Shown one piece after another: positions 45,169 through 53,603 of a DNA stretch of 64,000 nt. Both the position numbers and the translations under genes were made by a program. Numbering within the stretch: position 1 is the first letter of the stretch; each line of letters begins with the position of its first letter. The stretch spans positions 50,964 to 114,963 of the forward strand of contig JACRCQ010000006.1 in assembly GCA_016218915.1 (NCBI GenBank). Direction: 5' to 3'. The stretch comes from Deltaproteobacteria bacterium. Lineage in GTDB: Bacteria > Myxococcota_A > Polyangia > Polyangiales > Polyangiaceae. The notes below the pieces were generated by a model. That model made no database searches. It saw only the letters and a program-made list of their open reading frames with translations, and was not told the DNA's origin.

Positions 45169-46953
45169 TCAACCAGCAGGCCGTCTCGACAGGTGCCCCG
45201 CCGCGTACCCCAGACTGATCGCCAATAGCACGGCAATCGCCGCGATCCATGGGTCCCCCAGCCGCCCCTCCTTGCCCCGGACTGCGCTGCTCTTCTCCGG
45301 CTCCACCAGATCCGGCGCAAGCACCCTCGCCGCCTTGCCCGGCGCTGCCGCTGGCCCACCTGTCAGCGGCCGGTAGCGGGCGATCGGCTGGATGTCGAGC
45401 GTGACTTCCCCTTCTGCGGAGTACTTCTCGTTGCTGTTGTAGGTCCACTCGAGCTGCTCGCTGCCTCCGCCGCCGATCGTGGTGACCACGTGACGATTGC
45501 TCCGTCCGCCGAAGAACGCAGCGCGCTCACCAGCAGGACGTCCGTGCGCTGCGTTTGCATCGAGCGGCACCCATCCGTAGCCAGGCATGTACGCCTCAGC
45601 CCACCGGTGGAATACGTCGTCGAAGCTCGCCTCGTCGCCACGCTCCGACACTGCGCCGACGTAGCGCGCTGGGATCCCTGCCTTGCGCAGCATCGCGACC
45701 AGGGCGAAGGTGTACTCGCTGCAGCTGCCTGTGCCGCGCTTGAGCACTGTGGCCGCGTTGTTCCAGCCGCCCACGCGATCGTAGGTGATCACCTTGGCGA
45801 GATGCTCGTACAGCGCCCGCGCCTTGTCATAGGTCCCCCTCTTGTCCGACGTGAGCTTGTCCACGAGGTCGCCGACCACCGGAGAGTCGAGGTCGTACTT
45901 CACGTCATCGGCAAGGTAGGCTTCCATCCTGGCAGGCATCTTCGCGCCGTCCACCCGGTCCGGCACCATCTGGAAACGAACGCGATACAGGGCAAAATCG
46001 CCTTCCCAGCGCACGCGGCGCGGCGTGCGGCTCTCCACCTCGCCCAGCTCGAACACCGCTACCTTCTGGCCCCACTTGTCCGTCTCCATGCGCGTGGGCT
46101 GCGGATCGAACTTGAACGCTCCCAGCACGTGCTGGCCCGGGATGTCCACAGGCAGCGCGAGGTAGGAGACGAGCTTGACGATCTTGCCTTTGCCCTTGGC
46201 GCGGTAGGTGACCTCGAACGACATGTGCACGCGTCGCTCCTGGTCTTCGAGGTACGGCGTGTCGTCGGGCAGCGAGATCTGCGTCAGCTTGCGCGTCTGG
46301 TAGTCCGCCACCCACATCGCGCCGTTCAGGATCGCAAGGGCGTTCGGATACGGCCCAGGCGCGGGAAGGATCGCGTTCACCGTGCCGTCACGACGATCCA
46401 CCATGTAGATCTCGTCCGTGCCGTGATCAGCTACCCAGAGCCTGCGTCCATCCCACGCGATGCCGGTCGGCGCTGAAGCAGGCGCCGGGAAGGTCGCAAC
46501 CGTCGTGCCGTCGGTCGGATCGATCTTGTGGATCTTGCTGTCGCGCACATCGACCATCCAGAGCGCGACCCCGTCCGAGGTCAGCCCCGCTGGCCATTTC
46601 TCGTAGTACATGATGGGGCTGAGATCCGGGCCGCCTGTGGGCTTGCGACGGTTGATCCAGTCCTGGTTGCGGTCAGCGGAGAAGAGCGTGTCGGACATCC
46701 ACGCGAGGCCGGTCGGGGTGTTGCCCGTCGCCTCGAGCTTGGCGATCACGGTGCCATCCGAGGGCCTGACCTTGACGATCGTGCGGGTCGTCATGTCCGA
46801 GATGAACAGCGACTCGCCATCGGTCGCCATGCCCATGGGCTCGTCTACCGGGCAGGGCAGCTCGGAAATCACCTTTCCACCGTGAGCAGCAGCAGCGCTC
46901 GCACCCAGGAAGACCGACAGTCCCAGCACGGCCGAAGCAGCGTGGCGTTTCAT
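45169..46953 (-). CDS. Exported beta-propeller / transglutaminase fusion, membrane-anchored
   Basis: A 594-residue protein. A signal peptide (about 7-23) is followed by propeller-type repeats to about residue 230 (MGMATDGESLFISD, GIAWDGRRLWVAD, AILNGAMWVADYQ). A beta-rich linker follows, then a transglutaminase-like domain with an intact catalytic triad: Cys411 in GTGSCSEYT, His449 in VFHRWAEAY and Asp465 in WVPLDANA. One membrane helix lies at about 569-586, with a basic C-terminus. The catalytic domain therefore faces the periplasm. Transglutaminase-like proteins in bacteria are often peptidases or crosslinkers; the substrate here is unknown. Confidence 0.85.
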   Translation of the reverse strand: MKRHAASAVLGLSVFLGASAAAAHGGKVISELPCPVDEPMGMATDGESLFISDMTTRTIVKVRPSDGTVIAKLEATGNTPTGLAWMSDTLFSADRNQDWINRRKPTGGPDLSPIMYYEKWPAGLTSDGVALWMVDVRDSKIHKIDPTDGTTVATFPAPASAPTGIAWDGRRLWVADHGTDEIYMVDRRDGTVNAILPAPGPYPNALAILNGAMWVADYQTRKLTQISLPDDTPYLEDQERRVHMSFEVTYRAKGKGKIVKLVSYLALPVDIPGQHVLGAFKFDPQPTRMETDKWGQKVAVFELGEVESRTPRRVRWEGDFALYRVRFQMVPDRVDGAKMPARMEAYLADDVKYDLDSPVVGDLVDKLTSDKRGTYDKARALYEHLAKVITYDRVGGWNNAATVLKRGTGSCSEYTFALVAMLRKAGIPARYVGAVSERGDEASFDDVFHRWAEAYMPGYGWVPLDANAAHGRPAGERAAFFGGRSNRHVVTTIGGGGSEQLEWTYNSNEKYSAEGEVTLDIQPIARYRPLTGGPAAAPGKAARVLAPDLVEPEKSSAVRGKEGRLGDPWIAAIAVLLAISLGYAAGHLSRRPAG

Positions 46954-47112
46954 GGCCGGAGCGTATCCCAGCGCCGTCAGCGGCCTCAAGCAGCCTGGGC
47001 ACCTGACTCGGTGTTCAGCCGAAAACGGTGTGGATCCGCGGTGGCGGGTTGGAGGGGATCGATCCGCGCCGGGATCGATGCGCCCAAGTGTGGTAGCCTG
47101 CACGCAACGGGT

Positions 47113-48957
47113 ATGAGCATGTCTCCTATGAGATTCCGCGCACTTTGCTTGGGCCTTTGTACTGGGCTGTCGTGGCTGGTGGTGTCCTCTTCGGTCAGCG
47201 CCGCTCCGCCGCCGCAGATTCGCTACCTCGACGTGGACTCGGCCAGCTTCGGGTCTTTTGTCGGGATCTACGGCTACGGGTTCGGCACCGAGCAAGGAAC
47301 GGTGACCATCGGGACCAAGGCCGCGGTCGAGTACACGACCTGGACCGACAGCTTGATCATCGTGCGCGTGCCCGCAGGTGCGACCACCGGGGCCGTGCAG
47401 GTGCAGGTCAAGGGGGGCCAGCTGCTGACCACGGCACCCAAGGATCTGAAGGTCCACACAGGCAACATCTACGTCGTTTCGGTCGACAACGGCGACGATG
47501 CATTCGGCGGCGACGAGCAGAACCCGTTCAAGACCCTGTACAAGGCCTTGAGCGTGGTCGTCGCAGGCGACTCTGTGCTCGTGCGCGCCGGCACCTACGA
47601 TGAGCAGGATCCCAACAACATCCCGTCTCCGGCGGTGTTCGTCCGAGCCTCGGTGGCAGGCACGCAGAGCAAGCCGATCACCGTGCGCGGCTGGGGTGGC
47701 GAGATTCCGGTCATCAAGGGCAGTGGCGACCTGTCGCGGGACAATCCGGTCGTGTACCTGGGCGGCGACTACGTGCGCTTCGCGCGCATGAAGGTCGACG
47801 GCACGGGCAACTTGTCGAACACCGTCTCAGCGCAGGGCGGCAACATCTGGCTTGCGGGCCTCGAGGTGCTGTCGTTCACCGAGCAGGGCATCGTGACCGG
47901 GGAGAACGCCAGCGTGGTGCTCGAGGGCAACCACGTCCACAGCGGCGGAACCGTGCCTGGCGACAGCCACGGCATCGTGATCACCGGCGCTACCAGCAAC
48001 GTGCTCGACAACGAGATCGATCACCTCGACAACGGCTACGGCCTGGTTCTGCAGTACCAGACCGAAGCCTCGGCGCTGGTGAGCGCCAACTACATCCACG
48101 ACACGGCCGGCGGCGGCATCGGCTTGTTCCGGGTCAAGGGCGGCAACAGGCTGGTCAACAACGTGCTGTGGAACACCGGCTTGAGCCAAGGCTGCAAGTG
48201 CGCGATCGAGGTCGCCTACGGTGCGCAGACGGCAGAGACCGCGACGGTCGCGGATCGCATCTACTACAACACGATCGCAGGCCCAGGCTCGGTCGCGGTT
48301 TCGCTGTCCGATCGGTCGGGAACCCTGGAGCTGCACGGCAACCTGATCGCCGACTTCCTCGGCGGCATCGAGGTCAGCGACGAAGCGTCCAAGAGCGCCT
48401 TGAAGTCTTCGCACAACCTGTGGTTCCGCGCGGGCGGCGAGCCTCAGTTCCGCTGGGGCGCCGGGTTCGTCGACTTCGCAGCCTTCAAGACCGCCAGCCA
48501 GCAGGAGACGGTCTCGATCATCGCCGACCCGCTGCTCGTCAACCAGGCAAAGGGCGACTTCCACCTGTCACCGGCCAGCCCTGCCATCGACAAGGGCGGC
48601 GGACCGGATCAGCCGGACAAGGACTACGCCGGCGTGGCTCGTCCGCAAGGCCTGGACAAGGATTGGGGAGCGTTCGAAGCGCCTGCGGGCGACGCTGGAA
48701 CTCCGGACGGTGACGCATCGGACGGCGCTCCGGGCGACGCGCCTGCGGGAGACGCGAAGAAGGATGGCAGCGATGCGCAAGGGGGCGACGGCGCACCGAC
48801 CGACGATGCCGGGAGCGAGGGCGGCACAGGATTCGCCCCGGCGCCAGAGGACAGCGGTGGGTGCGGTTGTTCCACGCCCGCCTCGAGTCGCACCACTCCG
48901 CTCGCGCTGCTGATCGGCCTCGCGTCCCTGGTTGCTTCGCGGCGACGTCGCCGCTGA
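47113..48957 (+). CDS. Parallel beta-helix surface protein with MYXO-CTERM tail
   Basis: A 614-residue exported protein: signal peptide, then an IPT/TIG-like beta-sandwich (about 35-115), then a right-handed parallel beta-helix with many G-N-x-V type turns (about 120-500). An Asp/Gly/Ala-rich linker follows (about 525-580). The tail has GCGCS, a hydrophobic segment (PLALLIGLASLVA) and five terminal Arg, the pattern of MYXO-CTERM sorting signals. The protein is likely processed at the Cys and displayed on the surface. The helix may bind or cleave polysaccharide; no catalytic residues are identifiable. Confidence 0.85.
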   Translation: MSMSPMRFRALCLGLCTGLSWLVVSSSVSAAPPPQIRYLDVDSASFGSFVGIYGYGFGTEQGTVTIGTKAAVEYTTWTDSLIIVRVPAGATTGAVQVQVKGGQLLTTAPKDLKVHTGNIYVVSVDNGDDAFGGDEQNPFKTLYKALSVVVAGDSVLVRAGTYDEQDPNNIPSPAVFVRASVAGTQSKPITVRGWGGEIPVIKGSGDLSRDNPVVYLGGDYVRFARMKVDGTGNLSNTVSAQGGNIWLAGLEVLSFTEQGIVTGENASVVLEGNHVHSGGTVPGDSHGIVITGATSNVLDNEIDHLDNGYGLVLQYQTEASALVSANYIHDTAGGGIGLFRVKGGNRLVNNVLWNTGLSQGCKCAIEVAYGAQTAETATVADRIYYNTIAGPGSVAVSLSDRSGTLELHGNLIADFLGGIEVSDEASKSALKSSHNLWFRAGGEPQFRWGAGFVDFAAFKTASQQETVSIIADPLLVNQAKGDFHLSPASPAIDKGGGPDQPDKDYAGVARPQGLDKDWGAFEAPAGDAGTPDGDASDGAPGDAPAGDAKKDGSDAQGGDGAPTDDAGSEGGTGFAPAPEDSGGCGCSTPASSRTTPLALLIGLASLVASRRRRR

Positions 48958-49019
48958 GCTGCGCCCCCTGCCCATCGCTCCCTGACTTCTCCCCACTTCG
49001 TGAGCACGTTGACCCAGCC

Positions 49020-49847
49020 ATGTTCTCCTACATTGATCCGTCGGTGAAGAAAGACCTGATGCGCGACCACAAGCTGGTGCTCATCGACGAGCGCGGGCGT
49101 CCGATCAACGGAGCCGGCACCTCGCCGTTCATCAGCATCGTGGGCCCGGTGCCCCTTCCCATCCAGCTTCCCATCGGGGCCAGGACCTTCCTGTGGTACG
49201 CGGCAGTGCGTCACTCGGACCTGGATCGCATCGAGGGGGTGGTCAACGAGGTTCGCGAGAAGGGGCCGCGCATGCTCTTCGCGCTGCTCGCTGATCACAT
49301 GGCCGTCAACTCCGCGCTGGTCTACGGCGACTTCGCCGCAGCGGATTCGCCCCTGGTTCGGGTGCACTCCAACTGCCTGACCGGTGACGTGTTCGGCTCC
49401 ATGCGGTGCGACTGCGGTCCACAGCTCCAGGCCGCGCTCGAGCAGATCGCGCGGCACGGCGCTGGCGCGGTCATCTACATGGCCGGCCATGAGGGACGCG
49501 GTATCGGGTTGTGGGCCAAGGCGATCACCTACCTGCTGCAGGACGCCGGACAGGATACGTACCAGGCCAACGAGCGCCTCGGGCTTCCCACTGACTCACG
49601 AGACTTCAGCGACGCAGGGCGCGTGCTGCTGTACTTGCTCGGGGGCAACAAGCGCGTGAGGCTGCTCGGCAACAACCCGCTCAAGCGAAAGGCGCTCGAG
49701 GAGGTCGGCATCGAAGTCGCCGCCCAGGTGCCGCTCGTGGTCGGGGTCAACCCCTTCAACGCCCGCTATCTCGACTCCAAGCGCGAGCATGGCCACCTCA
49801 TACCGCTGGAAGCGGTCCGGGGCGTGGGCAAACCCCCAACCACCTGA
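49020..49847 (+). CDS. ribA: GTP cyclohydrolase II
   Basis: A 275-residue RibA that opens GTP for riboflavin synthesis. The zinc ligands are in CLTGDVFGSMRCDC and the GTP-handling segment in MAGHEGRGIGLW. LQDAGQDTYQAN and LLGNNPLKR are also family-typical. The protein lacks a fused RibB domain and has an N-terminal extension of about 70 residues relative to E. coli RibA. No FMN riboswitch is seen in the 62-bp upstream space, and no other rib gene is adjacent. The ATG is at 49020. Confidence 0.93.
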   Translation: MFSYIDPSVKKDLMRDHKLVLIDERGRPINGAGTSPFISIVGPVPLPIQLPIGARTFLWYAAVRHSDLDRIEGVVNEVREKGPRMLFALLADHMAVNSALVYGDFAAADSPLVRVHSNCLTGDVFGSMRCDCGPQLQAALEQIARHGAGAVIYMAGHEGRGIGLWAKAITYLLQDAGQDTYQANERLGLPTDSRDFSDAGRVLLYLLGGNKRVRLLGNNPLKRKALEEVGIEVAAQVPLVVGVNPFNARYLDSKREHGHLIPLEAVRGVGKPPTT

Positions 49848-49963
49848 GCTTGCGACCGGACCAGCACCCATCGGACCCCCCTCGGCGCAATCCGGCAGCG
49901 CTGTCCCATCGATTCTTGGCTCTTTCCGGCGACCTGGCCTACTGTTGCGGGTGGAGGAATCCC

Positions 49964-50317
49964 ATGAAAATGCAGCTCGTACTCTGCGTCGCAACCTTCG
50001 CTCTCGGCTGCCTGGTCGGCTGCTCGAAGTCCGAGCCTTCGTCCACGGAATCGGCTCCCGGAGCAGCCGGCGGCGCGAGCACCACCACAGCAGTCTCCTC
50101 GCAGAATGCGCAGTCTCCCGGCAACGCGCCGGGCGGTGGCCGGACCGTGGTGATCTCCGACGGCGGCGTCAAAGTCGATGGCGTGGAGGTCAAGAAGGAC
50201 TCTGTCACCACGCCCACCGCGACGGTCAAGAAGGACTCCGTCAAGACAGGCGGCGTGGAAGTGACCAAGGATGGGGTCAAGACGCCAGGGGGCGTGAACG
50301 TGAAGATCCCGCAGTAG
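49964..50317 (+). CDS. Small lipoprotein with VKKD/VKTGG repeats
   Basis: A 117-residue lipoprotein (signal ending GCLVGCSKS) with a Ser/Gly/Ala-rich linker. The C-terminal half is made of short imperfect repeats around DGGVKVDGVEVKKDSV, ATVKKDSVKTGGVEV and TKDGVKTPGGVNVK. The pattern, hydrophobic-Lys-Asp-Gly turns every ten or so residues, suggests a small beta-solenoid or beta-hairpin stack. GGAGG lies upstream of the ATG. The function is unknown. It converges with the small Lys-rich gene. Confidence 0.7.
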   Translation: MKMQLVLCVATFALGCLVGCSKSEPSSTESAPGAAGGASTTTAVSSQNAQSPGNAPGGGRTVVISDGGVKVDGVEVKKDSVTTPTATVKKDSVKTGGVEVTKDGVKTPGGVNVKIPQ

Positions 50318-50347
50318 CCCCCGGACAGGAGCAGGGGGAGACGGGCT

Positions 50348-50467
50348 CTACTTCGGCTGCTTCTTCTTGGCTGCCACCTGCGCGGCCTTGTCCGCTTGCT
50401 TCTTGCCTTTGCTCGTATCGGCCTGCTTCTTGGCCTTGTCCTTTGACTTGGGGGACTTGTCGCCCAT
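50348..50467 (-). CDS. 39-residue Lys-rich conserved-type small protein
   Basis: A short frame with ATG at 50467 and a strong ribosome-binding site (AGGAGG, seven bases upstream of the ATG). The product begins MGDKSPKSKDKAKKQ and is about one third Lys, with repeated KKQAD units. Small proteins starting M-x-DKSPK and rich in Lys occur in many bacteria and are often missed by gene callers. A nucleic-acid-binding or ribosome-associated role is possible from charge alone, but this is a guess. It is convergent with the lipoprotein gene, 30 bp away. Confidence 0.72.
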   Translation of the reverse strand: MGDKSPKSKDKAKKQADTSKGKKQADKAAQVAAKKKQPK

Positions 50468-50602
50468 GAACGCACCTCCTGTGGAAACCATCCTTGACGC
50501 GGCGCAGTCAGCCGCGAAGGCAAGGTAACAGGGAAATCAGGGGCGGTCCAGCAGGGCTATTTGCCGCGAAAGGCCAGGCCCCGGGGACGGGGCAGGCTCT
50601 GA

Positions 50603-50727
50603 GCAACCCGTCGCGCGGGTTGCGCAAATGGATCCGAGTGCGCATCGGGCCCCCGCGTTGGGGTGGATCAATCACGATCCACCCGCTCAGCCTCCCACCC
50701 GGGTTGCATGGATCGCAAACGATCCAT
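50603..50727. repeat. Three perfect hairpins in a gene-free region
   Basis: In the 343-bp gap between the Lys-rich small gene and the esterase gene, three inverted repeats follow one another. They are GCAACCCG/CGGGTTGC with a five-base loop (50603-50623), GGGTGGATC/GATCCACCC with a six-base loop (50661-50684), and ATGGATCG/CGATCCAT with a four-base loop (50708-50727). They share GGGTTGC and GGATC subsequences. No gene is visible in the gap. Confidence 0.65.
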
Positions 50728-50810
50728 CCATCGCAGATTGTAGTTGCCTTCCTTGACCCTGGCCGGCACAATTCCTGCTTAAGTTTCGCCAGTTGCACAA
50801 GGAGGCCCCC

Positions 50811-52079
50811 GTGAGACGCAATCAACTGGCTCTGGTAGGAACCCTGGGGATTGTCGCGCTGTTGGGAACCACGCGCTGCGGATCCGAGGATCCCGGCGGC
50901 TCGACGTTCCCGCCCGGCAGCGGTGGCTCCGGACATGCCGACGCTGGAGTTGGGGGGGCCTCGGCCGGTCATGGCGGGTCCGTGAACTGGGGAACAGGTG
51001 GCAAGGCTGGCTCGGCCGGCCACGGCGGGTCCTCTTCTGGCACCGGCGGCTCCATCGCAACCACCGGCGGCTCCGCAGGCTCCGGCCCTGCTGGCGCCGG
51101 AGGGGCTGGAGGAGCCGGCGGCAGCAGCTACAACTTCCCGGATCACGCCTGCAACCACGATCCTCCTGCCAATGCCCCGTTGCCTGCCGCATATCCGGCC
51201 TACTCCGGCGGCGCCTGTCCGACGCTCGCCGCCGGAACCAACAACATCACAAGCTCCGGAGTCGCCCGCCAGCTCCAGCTCGCCCTCCCGGCCAACCCTC
51301 CCCCGCAGCCCGGCGAAAAGCTCCCGCTCGTCTTTCTCTGGCACTGGATGGGAGGTAGCGGACAGTCGTTCATCAACAACGCCGAGGTGCAGAAAGCGGT
51401 CGACCAGCAACGCTTCGTCGCCATTGCCCCTGAATCCGGCGGCAGCAGCAAGCCTCCCTTCCGGTGGCCTTCCACCCTGCTCGACTCGGACGCAAGACTG
51501 CAGGAGGAGCTGGTCTTCTTCGACGACATGCTCACGTGCGCTGCGCAGAGCATTCCTGCGATCAACCACAACTGCGTCTCCACGGCAGGGGTCAGCGCAG
51601 GTGGGCTGTGGACCGCCCAGGTGGCAGGACGAAGATCGCAGTATCTCGCCTCGTTCGTGTCGATGTCCGGCGGCGTGGGCGGAGGCGTCGCCAAGCCCTG
51701 GGCCAATCCATCGCATCGCCTGCCCGGGCTCGTGCTCTGGGGTGGTGCGTGCGATCAATGCTCCGCAAGCGGGTTCACCATCCACTTCCAGGACACGTCG
51801 AAGGCGCTGGAATCGGCGCTCGCCGGGCAAGGCAACTTCCTGGTCGAATGCGTGCACAGCTGCTGCCATGCAGAGCCTCCGTTCGAAGCGCCTCCCGGCC
51901 TGTCGAAGTACGCGGGCATGTGGGACTTCATCTTTGATCACCCCTATTGGCTGGGCGCAGGGGAGTCGCCCTACAGCGGCGGCATTCCCTTCCAGAAGGG
52001 GCTCCCGCACTGGTGCGGCCCTGGCCCTGGCTCTGCGCCGCCTCCCGGTGCGCTGCAGTGCCCTGGCCCTGCCTGCTGA
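50811..52079 (+). CDS. Secreted alpha/beta-hydrolase esterase (PHB depolymerase/LpqC-like)
   Basis: A 422-residue protein. A signal peptide with a lipobox-like segment (LLGTTRCGSE) is followed by a Gly/Ser/Thr linker to about residue 105 and an alpha/beta-hydrolase domain. The nucleophile elbow is GVSAGG. LVFLWHWMGGSG forms the oxyanion-hole strand, and several Cys (CDQC, HSCCH) suggest disulfides. The family includes polyhydroxybutyrate depolymerases and feruloyl-type esterases; the substrate is not predictable. The GTG at 50811 is chosen because AAGGAGG lies six bases upstream. Confidence 0.85.
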   Translation: MRRNQLALVGTLGIVALLGTTRCGSEDPGGSTFPPGSGGSGHADAGVGGASAGHGGSVNWGTGGKAGSAGHGGSSSGTGGSIATTGGSAGSGPAGAGGAGGAGGSSYNFPDHACNHDPPANAPLPAAYPAYSGGACPTLAAGTNNITSSGVARQLQLALPANPPPQPGEKLPLVFLWHWMGGSGQSFINNAEVQKAVDQQRFVAIAPESGGSSKPPFRWPSTLLDSDARLQEELVFFDDMLTCAAQSIPAINHNCVSTAGVSAGGLWTAQVAGRRSQYLASFVSMSGGVGGGVAKPWANPSHRLPGLVLWGGACDQCSASGFTIHFQDTSKALESALAGQGNFLVECVHSCCHAEPPFEAPPGLSKYAGMWDFIFDHPYWLGAGESPYSGGIPFQKGLPHWCGPGPGSAPPPGALQCPGPAC

Positions 52080-52095
52080 CGATACGCTCGCTCTC

Positions 52096-53277
52096 CTACT
52101 TGGGTATCGGCACCTTGACCGGTACTGTGCTCTTGTCCTCGGATGTGGCCCCGCCCAGCTGCATTCCCCGGTTGTCCCCCCAGCACCAGACCTGGTCCGA
52201 CGCGTCGATCGCACAGCTGTGATACGCTCCCAGGGCGACGTGCCTGGCTCCGCTCAGCCCCACGACCTGCACGGCAAGGGAGCTGTCCGGGGTCTTTCCG
52301 TTCCCGAGCTCGCCAGTCATCCCCAGTCCCCAGCACCAGACTTCGCCCGATTCGGTCCGTGCACAGGAATGCGCGTCGCCCGCGGCCACTTCCCGCGCTC
52401 CTGTGACCTCTTTCACGACCTGCGCGTCCGGGCTGCAGCACCAGGTGGTCTCGAAGCCGAGCTTCTTGCTGAAGTTGCCTCCCCAGCACCGAACGGCGCC
52501 GTCCGTGGAAACCAGGCATGCGTGCGAGGATCTCGACGAAGCCTGCCGTGCTCCTTCCGTGCCTTTCACCTTCGTCGGCACAAGCACCGGCTCAGAGGCG
52601 ATGGGGCCTCCGGCCGCGTGGTCCACGTTGCTCCCCCAGCACGCTATCGTGTTGTCTGCGAGCACTGCGCAAGAGTAGCCGGTCCCGGCGATCACCTGCG
52701 TAGCACCGCTGATCCCTTGCACCACCACCGGCATGTCCGCAAAGGGCACGATGCCCACGCCGAGCTGGCCATTCAACCCCATGCCCCAGCAATGCACCTT
52801 CCCGTCATCAGAAAGCGCGCACGTGTGGTTCGAGCCGACCGCGACGTCGACGGCCCGCTCCAGCCCGTCGACTTCCACGGGACTGGCCTGGATGCTGGAT
52901 TCGCCGCTCGGGCGTGGACGCGCGCCCCAGCAGCTCACTTTGCCGGAGGAGCGGACGGCGCAGTTGAATGCGTGACCGGACGAGATCCGCGTCGCATCGT
53001 TCACGCCTGCCACGTAGACCGCGGTCGGCCGGTCCTGGGTCGTGCCATCGCCGATCTGACCCTGGTTGTTCATCCCCCAGCAGAGGACCTGCCCGCCGCG
53101 TCGAAGTGCACAACCGTGCGAGTAGCCTCCGGACAGCTGACGGATGGTCCTGTCAGGTGCGCCGGCTTCGCTGCCTCCATCGAGTGCGGCGTCATCCGGC
53201 TCCAGCAGTCCGGTTCGGGCCCCGCACGCTGCAGACGTCATGGCAAGGGCAAGTGCCAGCCCCGGGATCCATCGCAT
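52096..53277 (-). CDS. RCC1-repeat lipoprotein
   Basis: A 393-residue lipoprotein (signal ending MTSAACGAR) built from seven RCC1-type repeats of the form HSCAL..DGKVHCWG..GQLG, giving a seven-bladed propeller. Each repeat has paired Cys (H-x-C and x-C-W-G), so disulfides between strands are likely. Such propellers bind proteins. The ATG at 53277 is the one leading directly into a signal peptide. It converges with the esterase gene, with 16 bp between stops. A related protein is encoded at 62540. Confidence 0.88.
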   Translation of the reverse strand: MRWIPGLALALAMTSAACGARTGLLEPDDAALDGGSEAGAPDRTIRQLSGGYSHGCALRRGGQVLCWGMNNQGQIGDGTTQDRPTAVYVAGVNDATRISSGHAFNCAVRSSGKVSCWGARPRPSGESSIQASPVEVDGLERAVDVAVGSNHTCALSDDGKVHCWGMGLNGQLGVGIVPFADMPVVVQGISGATQVIAGTGYSCAVLADNTIACWGSNVDHAAGGPIASEPVLVPTKVKGTEGARQASSRSSHACLVSTDGAVRCWGGNFSKKLGFETTWCCSPDAQVVKEVTGAREVAAGDAHSCARTESGEVWCWGLGMTGELGNGKTPDSSLAVQVVGLSGARHVALGAYHSCAIDASDQVWCWGDNRGMQLGGATSEDKSTVPVKVPIPK

Positions 53278-53564
53278 GCGCGGAGTGTCGCCGATCATCG
53301 CGCCTGCTTCAACCGCTGCAGGTGCACGACCAGGTTCGCTCCATTGTCCCTGACGCAACCCCGACCTTCCGAAGCCTAGAGTGCCTGCTTCTGCCCTCGG
53401 CGGGCCATGGCAGAAGCTGGGGCGCAATCAGCCAGCCGCGGGCTGCGGAGCACGGTCTTCCCGGGCGTGACAGCGAGTCAACAGCCATGCTGCAGACGTA
53501 GTAGCGACTATCATGTTCCACGCACCGGTCGGAGCTTCTGACCATGCGCATTGCTGCGCGCATT
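53278..53564. other. Gene-free stretch between the RCC1 and four-helix genes
   Basis: From the RCC1 gene start to the next gene is 326 bp. It holds an AT-richer patch around 53495-53520 and no open frame with coding character or ribosome-binding site. Its right end is the strong hairpin annotated separately. It presumably contains the promoter of the RCC1 lipoprotein gene, but no clear -35/-10 pair is visible. Confidence 0.5.
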
Positions 53565-53592
53565 GGGGCACCGGCTGTGCGACCGGTGCCCC
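53565..53592. terminator. 10-bp perfect hairpin downstream of the four-helix gene
   Basis: GGGGCACCGG and CCGGTGCCCC pair perfectly around an eight-base loop. The hairpin starts 12 bp after the stop codon of the minus-strand four-helix-bundle gene, as expected for a terminator, though no U-tract follows. Confidence 0.55.
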
Positions 53593-53603
53593 GGGGCGCC
53601 GCT

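Noticed and set aside
48958..49019. FMN riboswitch before ribA
   Set aside because: The gap is only 62 bp and lacks the conserved RFN element core.
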